Shown piece after piece: positions 20,664-33,052 of a DNA stretch of 64,000 bases. The translations under genes and the position numbers were made by a program. Numbering within the stretch: position 1 is the first letter of the stretch; each line of letters opens with the position of its first letter. The notes below the pieces were generated by a model. It did not search any database. It was not told where the DNA came from and saw only the letters and a list, made by a program, of their open reading frames with translations. This DNA comes from Amborella trichopoda (lineage: Eukaryota; Streptophyta; Magnoliopsida; Amborellales; Amborellaceae). The stretch spans positions 3,066,335-3,130,334 of the forward strand of contig NW_006498233.1 in NCBI RefSeq assembly GCF_000471905.2. The letters run 5' to 3'.

Positions 20664-21960
20664 TTTGCTTCATGCAGCTCGAATCAATATTGCCTGGGTA
20701 TGCAATGAATTGCTATTACTGTTGCTCTATCAAGAACTGATGGGGGAAAAAAAAAAAACTAGTCTCTCTTATGCTCAACGTTTACAGCTTTTGAGCCATA
20801 TGGATATAGTAGTCAAATGAGGCTATAGTTCATGAAAGATAAACTTCGAATAATTTTGCTTCTTATCTTGGCCATCCTAGTCCAATTCCTGCTACTTGTT
20901 TTTAATGTCATACTTCATCACTTTCTTTTGTTTATTTATCTGTTACAGCTTGACACCAGTTTCAATAATACCAGCCAATATGTGATTCACTTTGGAAGAC
21001 ATGATTCATATTTGCTGCGCTCCAATCCAGGCTGTAGTACACCATTCCACTAACTGGAATGTGGTTCCCAGGTGCATCAGTCTCCCCAAAAATTTCAGAA
21101 AGGGCCATGTTCCCTTCTTGATGACCATAAAATGAAATAGGTAATCGTTGCTTTTAGTGAGAGGAACAAAGATCATCCAGGTTAATATATAAAAACAATA
21201 TCATTCATGTACCATCATTTTCTAGTACCACTGATCATGAATCACACCCGTATCAAGGCTTTTTCTTTTCTTATATATATATAAATAAAGCATGTTACTA
21301 AAGACTCAGCATTACAAGAAAACCAGAATGTGGGAGAAATAACCCTACCTATATACACTAAGATATGAAAGTGAATTTGGGTTCGAAAACCACAGCTCAA
21401 TTCAAAGTTGCTTTTTTTCGACAACCTCAAGATTGTGTTCAATACCTGTTTACCCATTGGAAACAAAGGATTGAATGAACTGTTTTCAGTAAGTAGCTAC
21501 ACACATAAGAAAGATCTCCAACGTTGAAATTTAAATTAATTCTGCCAAGGGCAACATGTTTAACCGTTAAAGCCCAGAATTTGGCCATTTATCTCTATTT
21601 TTTGCAATGTTGTGGCTTTTTGATGCTTTGGGAAGCTTTGATGGAGGCATTTCCACTAATGTCGCTTAAAAATAAGTTTACATGGAAAGTATAAGCTATT
21701 AGATTGTAAAAGACAGTAAAAATATAATATATTCAAAATGTAAGCGAAATCATATGGAAATTGGCATTATAGTTTTACTTTTTTTCCTTTTTGCTGATAA
21801 TTGTTAAGCTTTCTTGGGTTTTAGATTTTCCTTTTATTCTTAATTCTCTTTTTTTTTTGCTGTTTTGGAGAATCCATTTTTGTAACTTTACCAGCAAATA
21901 AATTGCACAAAAAAATACCTGCGTTAAAACATCTGCAGTCTATTCTTATATATCCCAAAT
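20664..21960 (+). other. Probable 3' UTR of PTST-like gene, then intergenic DNA
   Basis: No AATAAA in ideal context can be chosen with confidence; the UTR probably ends within a few hundred bases. Short frames here are random. Nothing else recognisable. Confidence 0.4.
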
Positions 21961-21974
21961 GATTTCCTACTCCC

Positions 21975-22104
21975 TGGGGAGTATAATATTTATTTACTCC
22001 CTTGGACAAAATACATGCTAGGGATATTGTTTAGATCTCGAGAGAGTATAATATCTATTTACTCCCTTGGATAAAATGCATGATAGGGATATTGTGTAGA
22101 TCTC
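21975..22104. repeat. ~64-bp tandem duplication
   Basis: gagtataatatttatttactcccttgg... and gagtataatatctatttactcccttgg... follow each other, both ending tagggatattgt(t/g)tagatctc. No function seen. Confidence 0.85.
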
Positions 22105-22109
22105 AAATT

Positions 22110-23020
22110 TAGGGATATAGTCTTTAAAATCTATAGGCTAATTACAGTAGGAAAAAAAAAAAAAATTCCAAAGAGAACTCCATGTACTGGAAAAACTAAT
22201 GCTTCAAGATTGAATAGAGGCTGTCCAATTTTTGAAGGGCCAGATCTAGGTATCACATGACTCAAAATACAAATTTTTTCTTAAAAAAAGAAAAAAAAAA
22301 AAATCTAGGAATTCTTTTGTGGTTGGCAAAAGTTTAGACTAAAAAACTCTTACCTAAAGTAAGTGATTTGAGTGAGTAGATGCACAATAGCTCCCAAGGG
22401 AGCATAATTTATGTGCGAAATATACTTCAGCTTTGGATTATGCCATCATAATATGGGTATGTGGATTATCCAATATGTGGTTTTCTTTTTATTTTTTATT
22501 TTGTTTTTGGTAGTTGTAGGAATCGACTTTGTGATACAGTGTTGTTTGACGTGAACGGCTGTCAGGAATCAAACTTGACATACAACATTGCTTAACGTCA
22601 ACTGTTTAACTACTCAAGCTCAAGCCTGATTCCTAATTCACCACAAGTTGATACGATCAAATGCGGGAACTCTTTACTTGTTTGTGGAGATGCACATACA
22701 CTATTTGATGGCACGTGTGGAATGTAAAAAATTCAAGCAAATAAAAAGGTTGAAATGTGCTAAAGAAAAAAAAGACGAGAAGAGGACATTGATAGTGTTT
22801 TTTATGTAAAGGCAATAATTGAGTGCTTGTTGAAAGATACCTGTTTTGTTGCCGGGACAAAGCACCGTTTCCCAAGGGCCAGTTTACAGGAGGGTAAATG
22901 TCCTCTTGAAATGAAATTGAAAGTTCTTTGCGGTAAGAAAGAGGTTATTTAAGGAAGTTTTAAGTGGATAACTTGCTGAAATGTCTAAAAAGTTTTAGGT
23001 AAGAATATAAAGTCATGATT
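22110..23020. other. Intergenic, no feature recognised
   Basis: AT-rich with several poly(A) runs. A weak internal repeat (acagtgttgtttgacgt / acaacattgcttaacgt, inverted in part) occurs at 22530-22610. No gene seen. Confidence 0.4.
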
Positions 23021-23024
23021 ATTT

Positions 23025-23420
23025 AAATATTATATACATAATATGAAAATATTAAATATTATTTTATATTAAACATAAAACAATGTATATTATATATTAT
23101 ATTGTAAATATCTATTACATACATAAAATATATTATATATATAAATATATATTACATAATATAATATATAATATAGTGTATTTTATATTTATTTTAATAT
23201 ATACTATATAATAAAATATATAGTATTATATATTTATATTTCAATTATTATACTACATATTTATAATATATAATATATATTACGTAATATAATATATTAT
23301 ATATTGTATTTTATATTTATTCTATTAGAATAAATATATATTTTTATTATATATAATATTATAAATATCTATTATTATATATTATACAATAAAATATGAA
23401 ACATATATATATTATATTGA
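23025..23420. repeat. Extreme AT-rich (TATA/ATAT) tract
   Basis: Almost pure A+T in irregular TATAAT/ATATTA units. It is a possible matrix-attachment or fragile stretch and a likely landing zone for the three hairpin elements that follow. Confidence 0.7.
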
Positions 23421-23431
23421 AAAAGTCTTCT

Positions 23432-23884
23432 CAATGCTTATAGGCGAAAATGATAAGTGATTTCACCTACTCTCATCATCATCCAAAGTTCATCGCACGG
23501 TCACCATTGTTCAGTAGTGTTTTATTTTTCATTTTTTTTTCTACAAATCGGAATGATATGAAATTTAGAGTCTGTACATCTTAGTGAGGTGCACCTAATA
23601 AAAATATGAAAAAAATAATTCTTGAAAAATAAATTGACCAAAATACCCCCCAAACATTTCGGAGGCATTTTGGTCACTTTTTTCATATAAAATATTTTTT
23701 TTATATTTTTTTTTATAGATTTGCCTATTTTTTATGAACACACGTTCCAAATTTCAAGTCATTCTGATTTGTAGAAAAAGAAAATTGAAAAATGAAACAC
23801 TACTAGACAATCGTTACTGTGTGATGAACTTTGGACAGTGATGAGACTAGGTGAATCACTGTTCATTTTTTCCTATAGGCATTT
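23432..23884. mobile_element. Hairpin MITE, ~450 bp, arms of ~110 bp
   Basis: The ends read TGCTTATAGGCGAAAATGAT and, from the other end, TGCCTATAGGAAAAAATGAA; similarity of the inverted arms continues through 'tcatcgcacggtcaccattg' to 'gaatgatatgaaattt'. The centre (23575-23745) is unpaired. No open frame. Target duplication not resolvable in the AT-rich flanks. Confidence 0.8.
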
Positions 23885-23971
23885 TGTAGCATCTTCCTAT
23901 TATATATAATGCAAATGTATAATAATAATTTAAGTAAATATATTATATATAACGTAATATAATATATAATA

Positions 23972-24194
23972 TGAGTAATGACACTATGAGAACCTCCCAC
24001 ACCCATGCGAGTAGGATCTCAAAGGATCACCATTAAATTTTGACATAGATCTCTAGAAAAGTTATGACATGGGTATAGGACTTGGACGAATGGGTTTATT
24101 GATAAGTTTTCTAGAGATTTGTATCAAAATTTAATGGTGATCTTTTGGGGTCCTATTCACATGGGTGTGGGAGGGTCTCATAGTATCATTTATC
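23972..24194. mobile_element. Nearly perfect hairpin MITE, ~220 bp
   Basis: The left half (acactatgagaacctcccac acccatg...) is the reverse complement of the right half (...catgggtgtgggagggtctc atagtatc) over about 85 bp per arm with few mismatches, including aggatcaccattaaattttg on one side and its complement on the other. A foldback transcript could form a long imperfect stem. Confidence 0.85.
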
Positions 24195-24226
24195 ATATAA
24201 TATAGTATATTTTATATTTATTTTAT

Positions 24227-24620
24227 GGGAAAAATTTATATAGAGCGGAGGCTCTAAACAATCAAATTAGAGCCGACCTCAAAAATTTCAGTCGAAGAGG
24301 TTGTTTTGGGGCCTTAATATCATCAAATTGATCATCTCGACATCAAAATGCATGGACATGAGAAAAAAATGGAGTTCAAATTTTGGAAATAGTGCATCCT
24401 ATAACGTATTTTTGGACCATCAATTTTCAAGATTTTCAAGTTTTCATAGATCTACTTGATCTACACTATTTTTTAAGCTTTAAAATTTATATGTAAAGAT
24501 GAAAATATATTTTAAGACTGTCACAAAGATTTCCAGCACTGAAACCACATTTCTCGACGCTATTTGAAGGCGGGCTGTAATTGGATTGTTTAGAGTGTTG
24601 GCTTTATACAAACTGCACCA
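24227..24620 (+). mobile_element. MULE-type MITE, 394 bp, with 9-bp target duplication (family copy 1)
   Basis: Flanked by TTATTTTAT at 24218-24226 and 24621-24629 (9 of 9). The terminal inverted repeats extend about 50 bp: from the left AGGCTCTAAACAATCAAATT, from the right ACACTCTAAACAATCCAATT. The interior contains ttttcaagattttcaagttt and catagatctacttgatctac. A 9-bp duplication with long TIRs is typical of Mutator-like elements; no transposase, so non-autonomous. Other copies in the window: 35179-35573, 36533-36915 and 56031-56420. Confidence 0.88.
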
Positions 24621-24629
24621 TTATTTTAT

Positions 24630-25880
24630 TAATATGTATTTATATAATATATAATATATAATATAAATATAATGAATTATTTTATTATTATTATTTATTC
24701 ATATATAATATATACAATATAATATAATATAATGCAAATATAAATGCAAATTAATAATATAAATATAAGGAGGGAGGCATAATAGAATTTGAGAAACCAA
24801 CTTCCTATTTTAAGTTCCATCATTTAGATGGAAGATTTTCTTTTAAGCACGAGGAAATAAGGAAATTCTAGAGGAACTTTTGTACTTTATAAGTTATGTA
24901 TATCAAACACGGAACTTCTATAGTAATGAGAAAGTTCATTCTTCCTCCCCCTAACTTCCTATTATCAAACACCCCCTCAACTATATTGCTAAACTAAGAA
25001 GTGGAGTTTCCCACTTGGGAGTAGAGAGTCACATACATACGGCTAAACCAGGGAGAACGGGGGTGCATGAGGTGGTTAGAAGAAAGAGGAGCATGTGACA
25101 TGGTTTTTGCCCTGAATTATACAGCTACAAAGAGGGGAGTATGATGGACCAAGGTGGGCACCAAGGGCACTGTAGTGTTGGAGTGCCAGATTGTATGATA
25201 AGGACCATAGCCATGGGGATTTCAACGTGGCCGGAGCTATTCGGATGATGGATGGTTACTGGAAACTGGTCCACAGATGGACATGCGAAACAAGTAGGTA
25301 GGAACCCAAGGGCCTCCCAAAGAAATTGAAGGTATGGTGTCCTTGAGGAACTGTTTTGAATTCAAATTTTGATTCCAAATTTGTTCTAGGCTCCTACGTT
25401 TCGACATTTACCTCCTGTTGATGTAGGGTCGGATACAAGACGCATCAGGGGCAGCGGATATAATTGCCAAGACCTAATATTTTCTGTCAGGACCAAATAC
25501 CAACATGTTGCACCTTTGTTTGTTGATACAATTGCTATTTTCTATCAGACATGGAGGATAGAAGTCATATATGATATACACATATGCTCGCCGCCATCGA
25601 GAGTGTGCCACGCTCTCTAAAGGGGTTTCCCTTGGAGGAATCCGGCAAAATCCTTACGACGCAGGATCAGACCACCTATGGACTTCGTCACATTGGCTCT
25701 TCTTCACTCGAGTCGTCCTACAACAGGTTCGCACTATGATTCAATTCCTGATTAAAACGTTCCTGACCCTTGCTAACGAAGTTCGTTTTATGTGCGGTGA
25801 TCAGGCTCTCACGAAATTTAGGGGATCTTTCGGTAACCACATCGATGGTAGGGAAAGAAGATTGATCAGCGAGGGGTGGC
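24630..25880. other. Intergenic region, partly non-repetitive, no gene identified
   Basis: 24640-24780 is TA-rich. 24960-25880 is less AT-rich and includes a 113-codon plus-strand open frame (25571-25912) with no recognisable motif and no splice logic; it overlaps the minus-strand exon candidate at 25890-25966. Confidence 0.4.
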
Positions 25881-25889
25881 TACCTGTAC

Positions 25890-26238
25890 CTTGCCGAGGC
25901 CCAGGCTCTTAGCAGCCTGCTCTGCAGCTTGTAATTGGGCAATCAAGTCCTTTCCTTCTCCCAAACCTTCACATAATTTACGTTCTTCATAATGTTATAA
26001 GCAACATGATTATATCTTATCACTCTGAGGGTATGATCCTGTCTTGAAGAGGTTCACTATTGCTAGTATACCTGTGAAAGATGGGTCAGAGACCTCATTT
26101 GGTCGATGATATCCATCATTTCTAATGTGCGTATGATGAAGTCACCGAGCTCCCCATCGTATTCTTCTGTGAAGTGTTCGACTTCCCCATATCCTCGAGC
26201 TGTCAGTTCTTCATAAATCATGAATTCCGAATCCTCTT
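25890..26238 (-). pseudogene. Possible exons of an unidentified minus-strand gene
   Basis: On the minus strand, 26238-26072 is a 167-nt open block bounded by an acceptor-like tttctaactag and a donor CACAG|gtatac. It encodes EDSEFMIYEELTARGYGEVE followed by HFTEEYDGELGDFIIRTLEM and MDIIDQMRSLTHLSQ, a coherent acidic, codon-like sequence. A second block, 25966-25890, reads GLGEGKDLIAQLQAAEQAAK then SLGLGK and ends AAG|gtacag. I do not recognise the family. The copia element at 26282 sits 39 bp upstream of the first block, so exons further upstream would lie beyond 33052. Could be a live gene with a TE in its intron or a fragment; the acceptor of the second block is poor. Confidence 0.4.
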
Positions 26239-26276
26239 CTAGTTAGAAATTTGCATCGGCTACATGATTTTTCTTG

Positions 26277-26281
26277 TGATA
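26277..26281. repeat. Target duplication (left) of copia element
   Basis: TGATA here and TGGTA at 33048-33052 (four of five identical) bracket the two LTR ends. Confidence 0.6.
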
Positions 26282-28049
26282 TGAAAGAAAGACTACTGTG
26301 ATCTTGTCGGGGACTATATAATTTTATTTTTATTTTTTCACATTTTTTTTCCTTTTGACTAAGGTCACAACAAATAGTCTTACTACAATAATTATTGCTT
26401 CAAATAAAATAAAACTAACAAATCCAAGATCTTAAAAACCTTGTTGCCACTTCTTATACTTGAGAATATAAAGATTAAATTGTAAGAAATAAAATGGGGA
26501 GTGCCGGAGATTACCTCAAGCGGGCTTATTACATCCCACATTGAGTCACCACCATCCGATGACGCGGGATCGATGATCTAGCTTCAATCTCAATCGAAAA
26601 AACAAGTTTAGGCCAAAGTAATTCTATGGAACTTTTTAGAATTTATCAGACCCAGATCTTAATCCCAAGACCTATTTTGGCATATCCCATACTACCCAAC
26701 CCTTAGACTATTCAAAATGAGAGAGAGACCTAGGAGGTGACCTAGGGTTGGAGTGTGCCCCTCTAAAGATAGGTTAGGAGAGAGACAGGTCTAGAGAGAG
26801 AGAGGCTATAGAGGGAAGAGAGAGTGGGGCATGCCCCTTAAAGACAGACAAGAGAGAGAGAGAAAAGAGATATGTAGAGAATAAAAGGGGGTGCACCCTT
26901 ATTTATAGTGCAAAATTGGGTTTTGAGTTTCTTAGTGTTTCCCATAGTTTACCTCTTAACTGAGATTAAATGTGAACCGTTGATCAAGGGTGACTTGTCG
27001 GGTGAGAGATCTGAGCCATCCATTCCATAAATGGGCCATCAACATTATGGAAGGTGCATGAAACATTATCCCCTTTTCCTAAACCATTTTCCCATCAATA
27101 AAAAAGCAAATCCAATCATGAAAAAGCCCCACCTTCTAGAACATAGCGGGCCCATGTGCACAATGGGCCCTCATGAAATTTTATTTGATATTTAACAATA
27201 ATAAAAATAATTTTTGAATATTTATTTGAATATTTAAATCATTGTAAATTCAATATCTTTAATTTTACGAATCTAAATTTCATAAATAAAATATCCAGAC
27301 GTTCATAAAAATTCAAATAATAACTCTAAAATAATTTTCATCATAAAACAAAAATAATAAAATTAATTTGATAAGAAATGGATTAATATAGCTTAGGAAT
27401 TAAATCAACAATCTAGGGCACTTCACCTTCAAATGTGGACTACAAACCACACTTACTTTATTGAACCGACCCAGTGTTTTTCATGACCCACAATCCAAGT
27501 AGGGGCTTATTAACGAGTCACCAAAGTCTGACCAATAAGCCAAGGGGTCGCAATCCCAGTCTGTAAATTTCAAATCCTCTTCTAGAGACGAGTTAAGATC
27601 ACTTAGACCTGATGCGACCACAGCTCTTATGGTGCATAGGGGTATCTCTAGCACATGTATACGCTTCACCGTGAAAGGTGGATTGTTTTTCGAAATGGAA
27701 TATCAATATGCATGCCGTGTGATGGTACATGGATGAGGCTTTGGCCCCGTTTCTGTAGGCCACCATCACACACAAGGGTCACACAGTTCATCGGCTCACT
27801 CTTTCGGATATACTCCGATCTCATAAGGGGTGACCTATTAAAACCCTTATCGGATGATATTATATGCCCAGGTAACATGGGTTTTTCCTAACCGACTGGC
27901 CTAGACTATCAATCACAGTTAGGTATTAGCAAATATCGTTTGCTTAGTATGGTCCATGAGAGACCACACTCCCACTGAGTTCATGTTCTACTATATCATT
28001 TTATTTTACAAACACTTATAAGGCTTTTAAAGGCCACATAAACCCAACA
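26282..28049 (-). mobile_element. 3' LTR of Ty1/copia element (left, minus orientation)
   Basis: On the plus strand it starts TGAAAGAAAG and ends AACCCAACA; 1768 bp. Direct copy of 30997-33047. Shared landmarks: caaatccaagatcttaaaaa, gaatttatcagacccagatc, ttatttatagtgcaaaattg, ccgtgtgatggtacatggat, and aaaggccacataaacccaac. It lacks about 240 bp found in the right LTR at 31870-32110. The region 27655-27890 keeps short open frames on both strands, but these recur in the other LTR and are not genes. Confidence 0.9.
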
Positions 28050-29219
28050 TATCCTACTTGGCCTTTGAAGGCCTTACATTCTCTCTTCCTCACTTTCTCT
28101 CATCCCCATCTCTCTCTCCCAATTATAAACTCTCTCTCAAGCACTTTTCACTGATTCTCTCTTTATACATTAATCATGGCCTTCATTATCAATCATTTTA
28201 CAAAAGGCCTTATAGAGGCAATGCCTGTTTTCTCTTTGCTACTCGGATCTCGTCCCAAAAGTGGTCTTAGCCCATCTTTCATATCGCATCGCGAATGACA
28301 TACTTGTTGTCGTAGAAGACCATCATGTACCCTCATCGTATGGGGTTGTAGGTTAATGGGCTCAAAGGAGTTCTTCAAATAAGTTGCTCCCTTCTGTAGC
28401 AATACAACCAGGTTCCATGGGTGAACAACATTATAATCTGTTGTTCCATCTGGCATGTCAAATGCTAACTGGTGGTCCCACTTGGATATTTAGTTTATGT
28501 AGATCTCGATCTTTCTTAATCTCACCTCATTCCTCAGGTGATAGAAGTATGGTTTTATATGTTTGGAGTTCTTATGGAATCGTGACTAATTTGACTTATA
28601 TATCGCCACCGTGTTGTCACAGAAAATCCTTATCTGCCTCCATAATGGATAATTCCACCACATCCTGTTTTTTTTATTTCCAAGAATTTGTACCCATTCC
28701 AAGTAGGAACACATATCCAGATGTAGGCTTTGCATCATCTGGATCCATGAAATAGCTTGCACATGTATATCTGAATACCCACACAGCTAAAAGAAACGTG
28801 GGACTGTAGCCGCTCCCACTCAATTATTATGCATACAACGTATACATTCTTATGCCTATATCATGAAGTAACATATCAAGTCTCATGTAATATGTAATTC
28901 AATGCTCGTTGGTTTCATAATATGTAAAACCTTCCTAAACCACAAAAAGTCAACCACACTAGTTATCTTAGTAGTAAATTCATACAAATCAAGTTATCTA
29001 ATCAACACAACATGTGTCAAGGAAGCTTAGTAAGAAGACATTCTTATAATATTTCCTATGGTTCAAGGTTTTAGGTAATCGAGGATTTTAAATATCTAAA
29101 AACATGAGTCATGGTATATGAGTATGTTTTAAAAAATGCATGATAGTTTTTATCCCACTTTTATAAATACCTTCATGACACAATGTTTTCTTCTTTAATA
29201 AAAAAAAAATATTGACTTG

Positions 29220-29264
<45 letters not shown>

Positions 29265-30983
29265 CAAACAATAATTATATATTAGTATGACAGTTTAAAA
29301 TGATATTTATAAAGACTTAGTGGACCTTGCAAGACTATGTGGTTTTCTCAAAGTCATAGACTTAGGTTTTTCTCAAATCATTCAATTTTAATTTTAAAAT
29401 ACATGCTTAGTATTCATAAATCATTTTACCACATTCACTTTTAATTTCCTACTAATTCAAGTCCATGGTTACAAAAAAACAAATCATAAATACCATCTTA
29501 TAATTTTGTCCAAAATAAAACATGGCTAAAGAATGTCTATTAAAGCATTGACAAAATATTTCTTTTTTAGCAAATATGAAGACTTTATTAAGAAATCATC
29601 ATCACATGCAACACATCATATCACATACAACATATCACATTATGGATATTATTGGGAGGATGGTCACTAAGATCGAGTTCCATCAAAATACTCCCTTCAT
29701 GCTTACATGTTTGAATGAGCCACACATATCTCTCGTGTTTCATCCTTATGGCTCAAATCTTTTGATCAAATCACATTTCCATATGTATTACTAGCTTAAG
29801 TAGTTTATACTCTAGCACAATGAGGCACTAAAACACATGGTATTAAAAAAAATCAGTTCTTTCAAATTTGTTAGCACCTATCGCTTAATGTCCATAAACT
29901 CCATATATATTTATAAAACAATTAGCCAAAAAATATAACCAAAGCATATTAAACATAATAAAAAAGTTATTAAATCATCTTTCCCGATATAACCATACCA
30001 TGTAATGTGGGATAGATTTCATACCTTAAAACCATGTAGTGTGGTACATAAGCTTTCTTGATTTATTGCTTTTACTCGTTTGACAAACTTTTTTAATCTT
30101 GGAAGAGTACGCAACTGATTTCATATGTCACGAAATATCCATCTATTAGGCACTTGAGGAAAATAAAAATATATATTTCCACAAGTCTCATATCACTCTG
30201 TTAAGTAGGCTTGATAAATATAGCTACTCATGTTTTAATGAAGAACATACCAAATTACAGAAAATTCAGGATGATATTTTTTCAATCCAAAATTTTTATT
30301 CGTTTCTTCCCTCAAATATTTCTCTCTCAAATAAATTTTATTAGAAACTATACTCAGAATGGAAGTCTAAAACCTTAGTCTGAGCCATAAAACATTTTGG
30401 TAAGAATAGAAATGAAATCTTGACTTTCAAGTCATGGAAATAATTTTCGTTGCAGAAAACAAGACTTGCGCATCCTTCAATAAATCAATCATATCTTTCA
30501 AACCACAACGAATTTCTTGATGAAAATTTTTTTGTTTAAAATTAGATTCAATTTTATGAGTCGTAATAAAATTTCAGCGAGAAATAAAATCATATTATTG
30601 GTAGGAAAAATCATAGAACTCAATGGACAGTTCCTGATTTTTACAGGGTCAGAACTGACACCCTTCATTTGTGAGTCCATAACTTTCAATTCCCTTAGGA
30701 TCTCCTACTGAAATTTTGTAGGCAGATCCTACTTTCAAAGACACACAATTTTACTGAGGTATGTAATAGAAAAATTCATCATTATCTCTTTCATATCACT
30801 ACTCCAAAATAACCCAGAATACCCATTATGCAGAATGCCTTTCTGGTGTTGAAATATTCCAATAATTCTTAACCGTAGGTGTATTACTTGATTACAAAGG
30901 TCAATGTTTTCTTATATCTCATTCTCAAAATTGATCTAGACTCTATAAAGAGAAAAAACATCTAATAGCATCAAGTATTAATA
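28050..30983 (-). mobile_element. Internal region of copia element, mostly deleted
   Basis: 2.9 kb, where an autonomous copia element would have about 4-5 kb. Only a relic of RNase H (28480-28750) is recognisable. The remainder is AT-rich, with a (TA)n tract at 29221-29262, and no gag, integrase or RT motif was seen on the minus strand. Non-autonomous or heavily eroded. Confidence 0.75.
28480..28750 (-). pseudogene. Ty1/copia RNase H fragment
   Basis: The minus strand reads MDPDDAKPTSGYVFLLG (the copia DPDDRKSTSGY motif), then in another frame FCDNTVAIYKSN, and SKHIKPYFYHLRNEV (family: SKHI..R.H.IRD.V). Frame changes and stops lie between. This identifies the element as copia and confirms its minus orientation. 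Confidence 0.82.
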
Positions 30984-30995
30984 GCTCTGATACCA
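30984..30995 (-). other. Primer-binding site of copia element
   Basis: The minus strand reads TGGTATCAGAGC one base from the LTR end at 30997: a perfect complement to the 3' end of plant initiator-Met tRNA. It marks the right LTR as the 5' LTR. Confidence 0.93.
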
Positions 30996-30996
30996 T

Positions 30997-33047
30997 TGAA
31001 AGAAAGACTAATGTTATCTTGTCGGAAAATATATATTTTTATTTTCTTATTTTTACTCATTTTCTTTTCTTTTCTTTTTCTTTTGACAAAGATCACAACA
31101 AATAATCTTACTACACTAATTCTTGCTTCACATAAAATAAAACTAACAAATCCAAGATCTTAAAAACCTTGATGCCACTTCTTATAATTGAGAATATAAA
31201 AATTAAATTGTAAGAAATAAAATGGAGAGTACTTGATATTACTTCAACAAGGCTTATTACACCCGACACCGAGTCACCACTATCCGATGGCGTAGGATTA
31301 ACGATCTAGCGTCAATCTTCAACCGGGAGAGCAAGTTTAAGCCAAACTAATTCTATGGAACCCTTTTAGAATTTATCAGACCCAGATCTTAACCCCAATA
31401 CTTATTTTGGTATATCCCATACTACCCAACCCTTATGCTATTCAAAATGAGAGAGAGGCTTAGGAGGTGACCTAGGGTTGGGGCGTGCCCCTTTTGAGAT
31501 AGGTTAGGAGAGAGAGACATCTAGAGAGAGAGATGCTTTACAGGGAGGAGAGAGAAAGTCTTGAGAGGGAGAAGAGAGAATGGGGAGTGCCCCTTAGAGA
31601 GAGACAAGAGAGAGAGAGGAGAGATGTGTAGAGAATAAAAGGGGGGTACACCCCTATTTATAGTGCAAAATTGGGTTTAGGATTTCTTAGGGTTTCCCAT
31701 AGTTTGCATCTTAATTGAGATTGACTGTAGACAGTCGATCAAGGGTGACTTGTGGGGTGAGAGATCTGAGCTATCCATTCCATAGATGGGCCATCAATAT
31801 TATGGAATGTGCATAAATCATTATCTCTATTTCCTAAACCATTTTCTAATTAATAGAAATTAAGTCAAATTAAATCCAATCAAAATATTATACATAACAT
31901 AAAATAACATGATCATTCTCGTACTTTCACAAAATCTTTCAAAGATATATCAAGTCAACAATCACTTCAATAGTTAGTCAATATATGATCAATATATTTC
32001 AAACACATGTCACAATTGACTATTACCCTAACATAAGGTCACATGGACCACAAAACAAAATCTTGGCAAAAAATAGAAAGTGATAAGAGGTTGGGCGTGC
32101 CAATTCAAGGAAGGCATGCATGGCCCCACCTTCTAGAACGTGACGGGCCCATGTGCGTAATGGGCCCTTACGAAATTTTATTTTATATTTAAAAATAATA
32201 AAATAATAAAAATAATAAAAATAATTTTAAAATATTTATTTGAATATTTAAACTATTGTAAATTTAATATCGTTAATTTTACAAATCCAAATTTCATAAA
32301 AAAATATCCAGACGTTCATAAAAATTTAAATAATAATTCTAAAATAATTTTTATCATAAAACAAACATAATTAAGATTCATATGGCTTAGAAATTAAATC
32401 AACAATCATGAGGCACTCCACCTTCAACTATAGACTACGGACCACACCTTGCTTTATCGAACCGACCCTGTGTTTTCCTTGACCCACAGTCCGACCAGGG
32501 GCTTATTAGCGGGTCACCAAAGTCTAGCCGATAATCCAATGGGTCACAATCCCAATTTGTGGATTTCAGGTTCTCCCCTAGAGATGAGTCAAGGTCACCT
32601 AGACCTGATACGACCACAGTTCTTATGGTATATAGGGTCTCTCGCACATGCATACACTTCACCCTGAAAAGGTAGATTGCTTTTTCGAAATGGTCTATCA
32701 ATATGCACGCCGTGTGATGGTACATGGATGAAGGCTTTGGCCCTATCTTTGTAGGTCATCATCACACATAAGAGTCCCACAGTCCCTCGGCTCACTCATC
32801 TGGGCGTGCTCCGACCTCATCAAGGGGTGACCCATTAGAGCCCTTATCGATTGATATTTTGTGCCCAGGTGACATGGGGTTTTCCCAACCGACTGGCTTA
32901 AACCGTCAACCACAGTTCGTTATCAGCAAACATCATTTGCTTAGTATGGTCCACAAGGGACCACACTCCCACTGAGTTCATGTTCCACTTATATCATTTC
33001 ATTTTACAAGCACTTATAATACATTTAAAGGCCACATAAACCCAACA
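30997..33047 (-). mobile_element. 5' LTR of Ty1/copia element (right, minus orientation)
   Basis: Starts TGAAAGAAAG and ends ACCCAACA on the plus strand; 2051 bp; adjoins the PBS. A GAGA-rich stretch (31440-31640) corresponds to the transcribed leader region in both LTRs. LTR divergence is substantial (many substitutions plus a ~240-bp indel), so the insertion is old. Confidence 0.9.
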
Positions 33048-33052
33048 TGGTA

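Noticed and set aside
25571..25912. 113-codon plus-strand ORF
   Set aside because: No motif, no splice or start context, and it overlaps a more coherent minus-strand exon candidate. Kept only as an unassigned region.
27655..27891. Overlapping open frames on both strands
   Set aside because: Lie inside the copia LTR and recur, disrupted, in the second LTR at 32595-32800.
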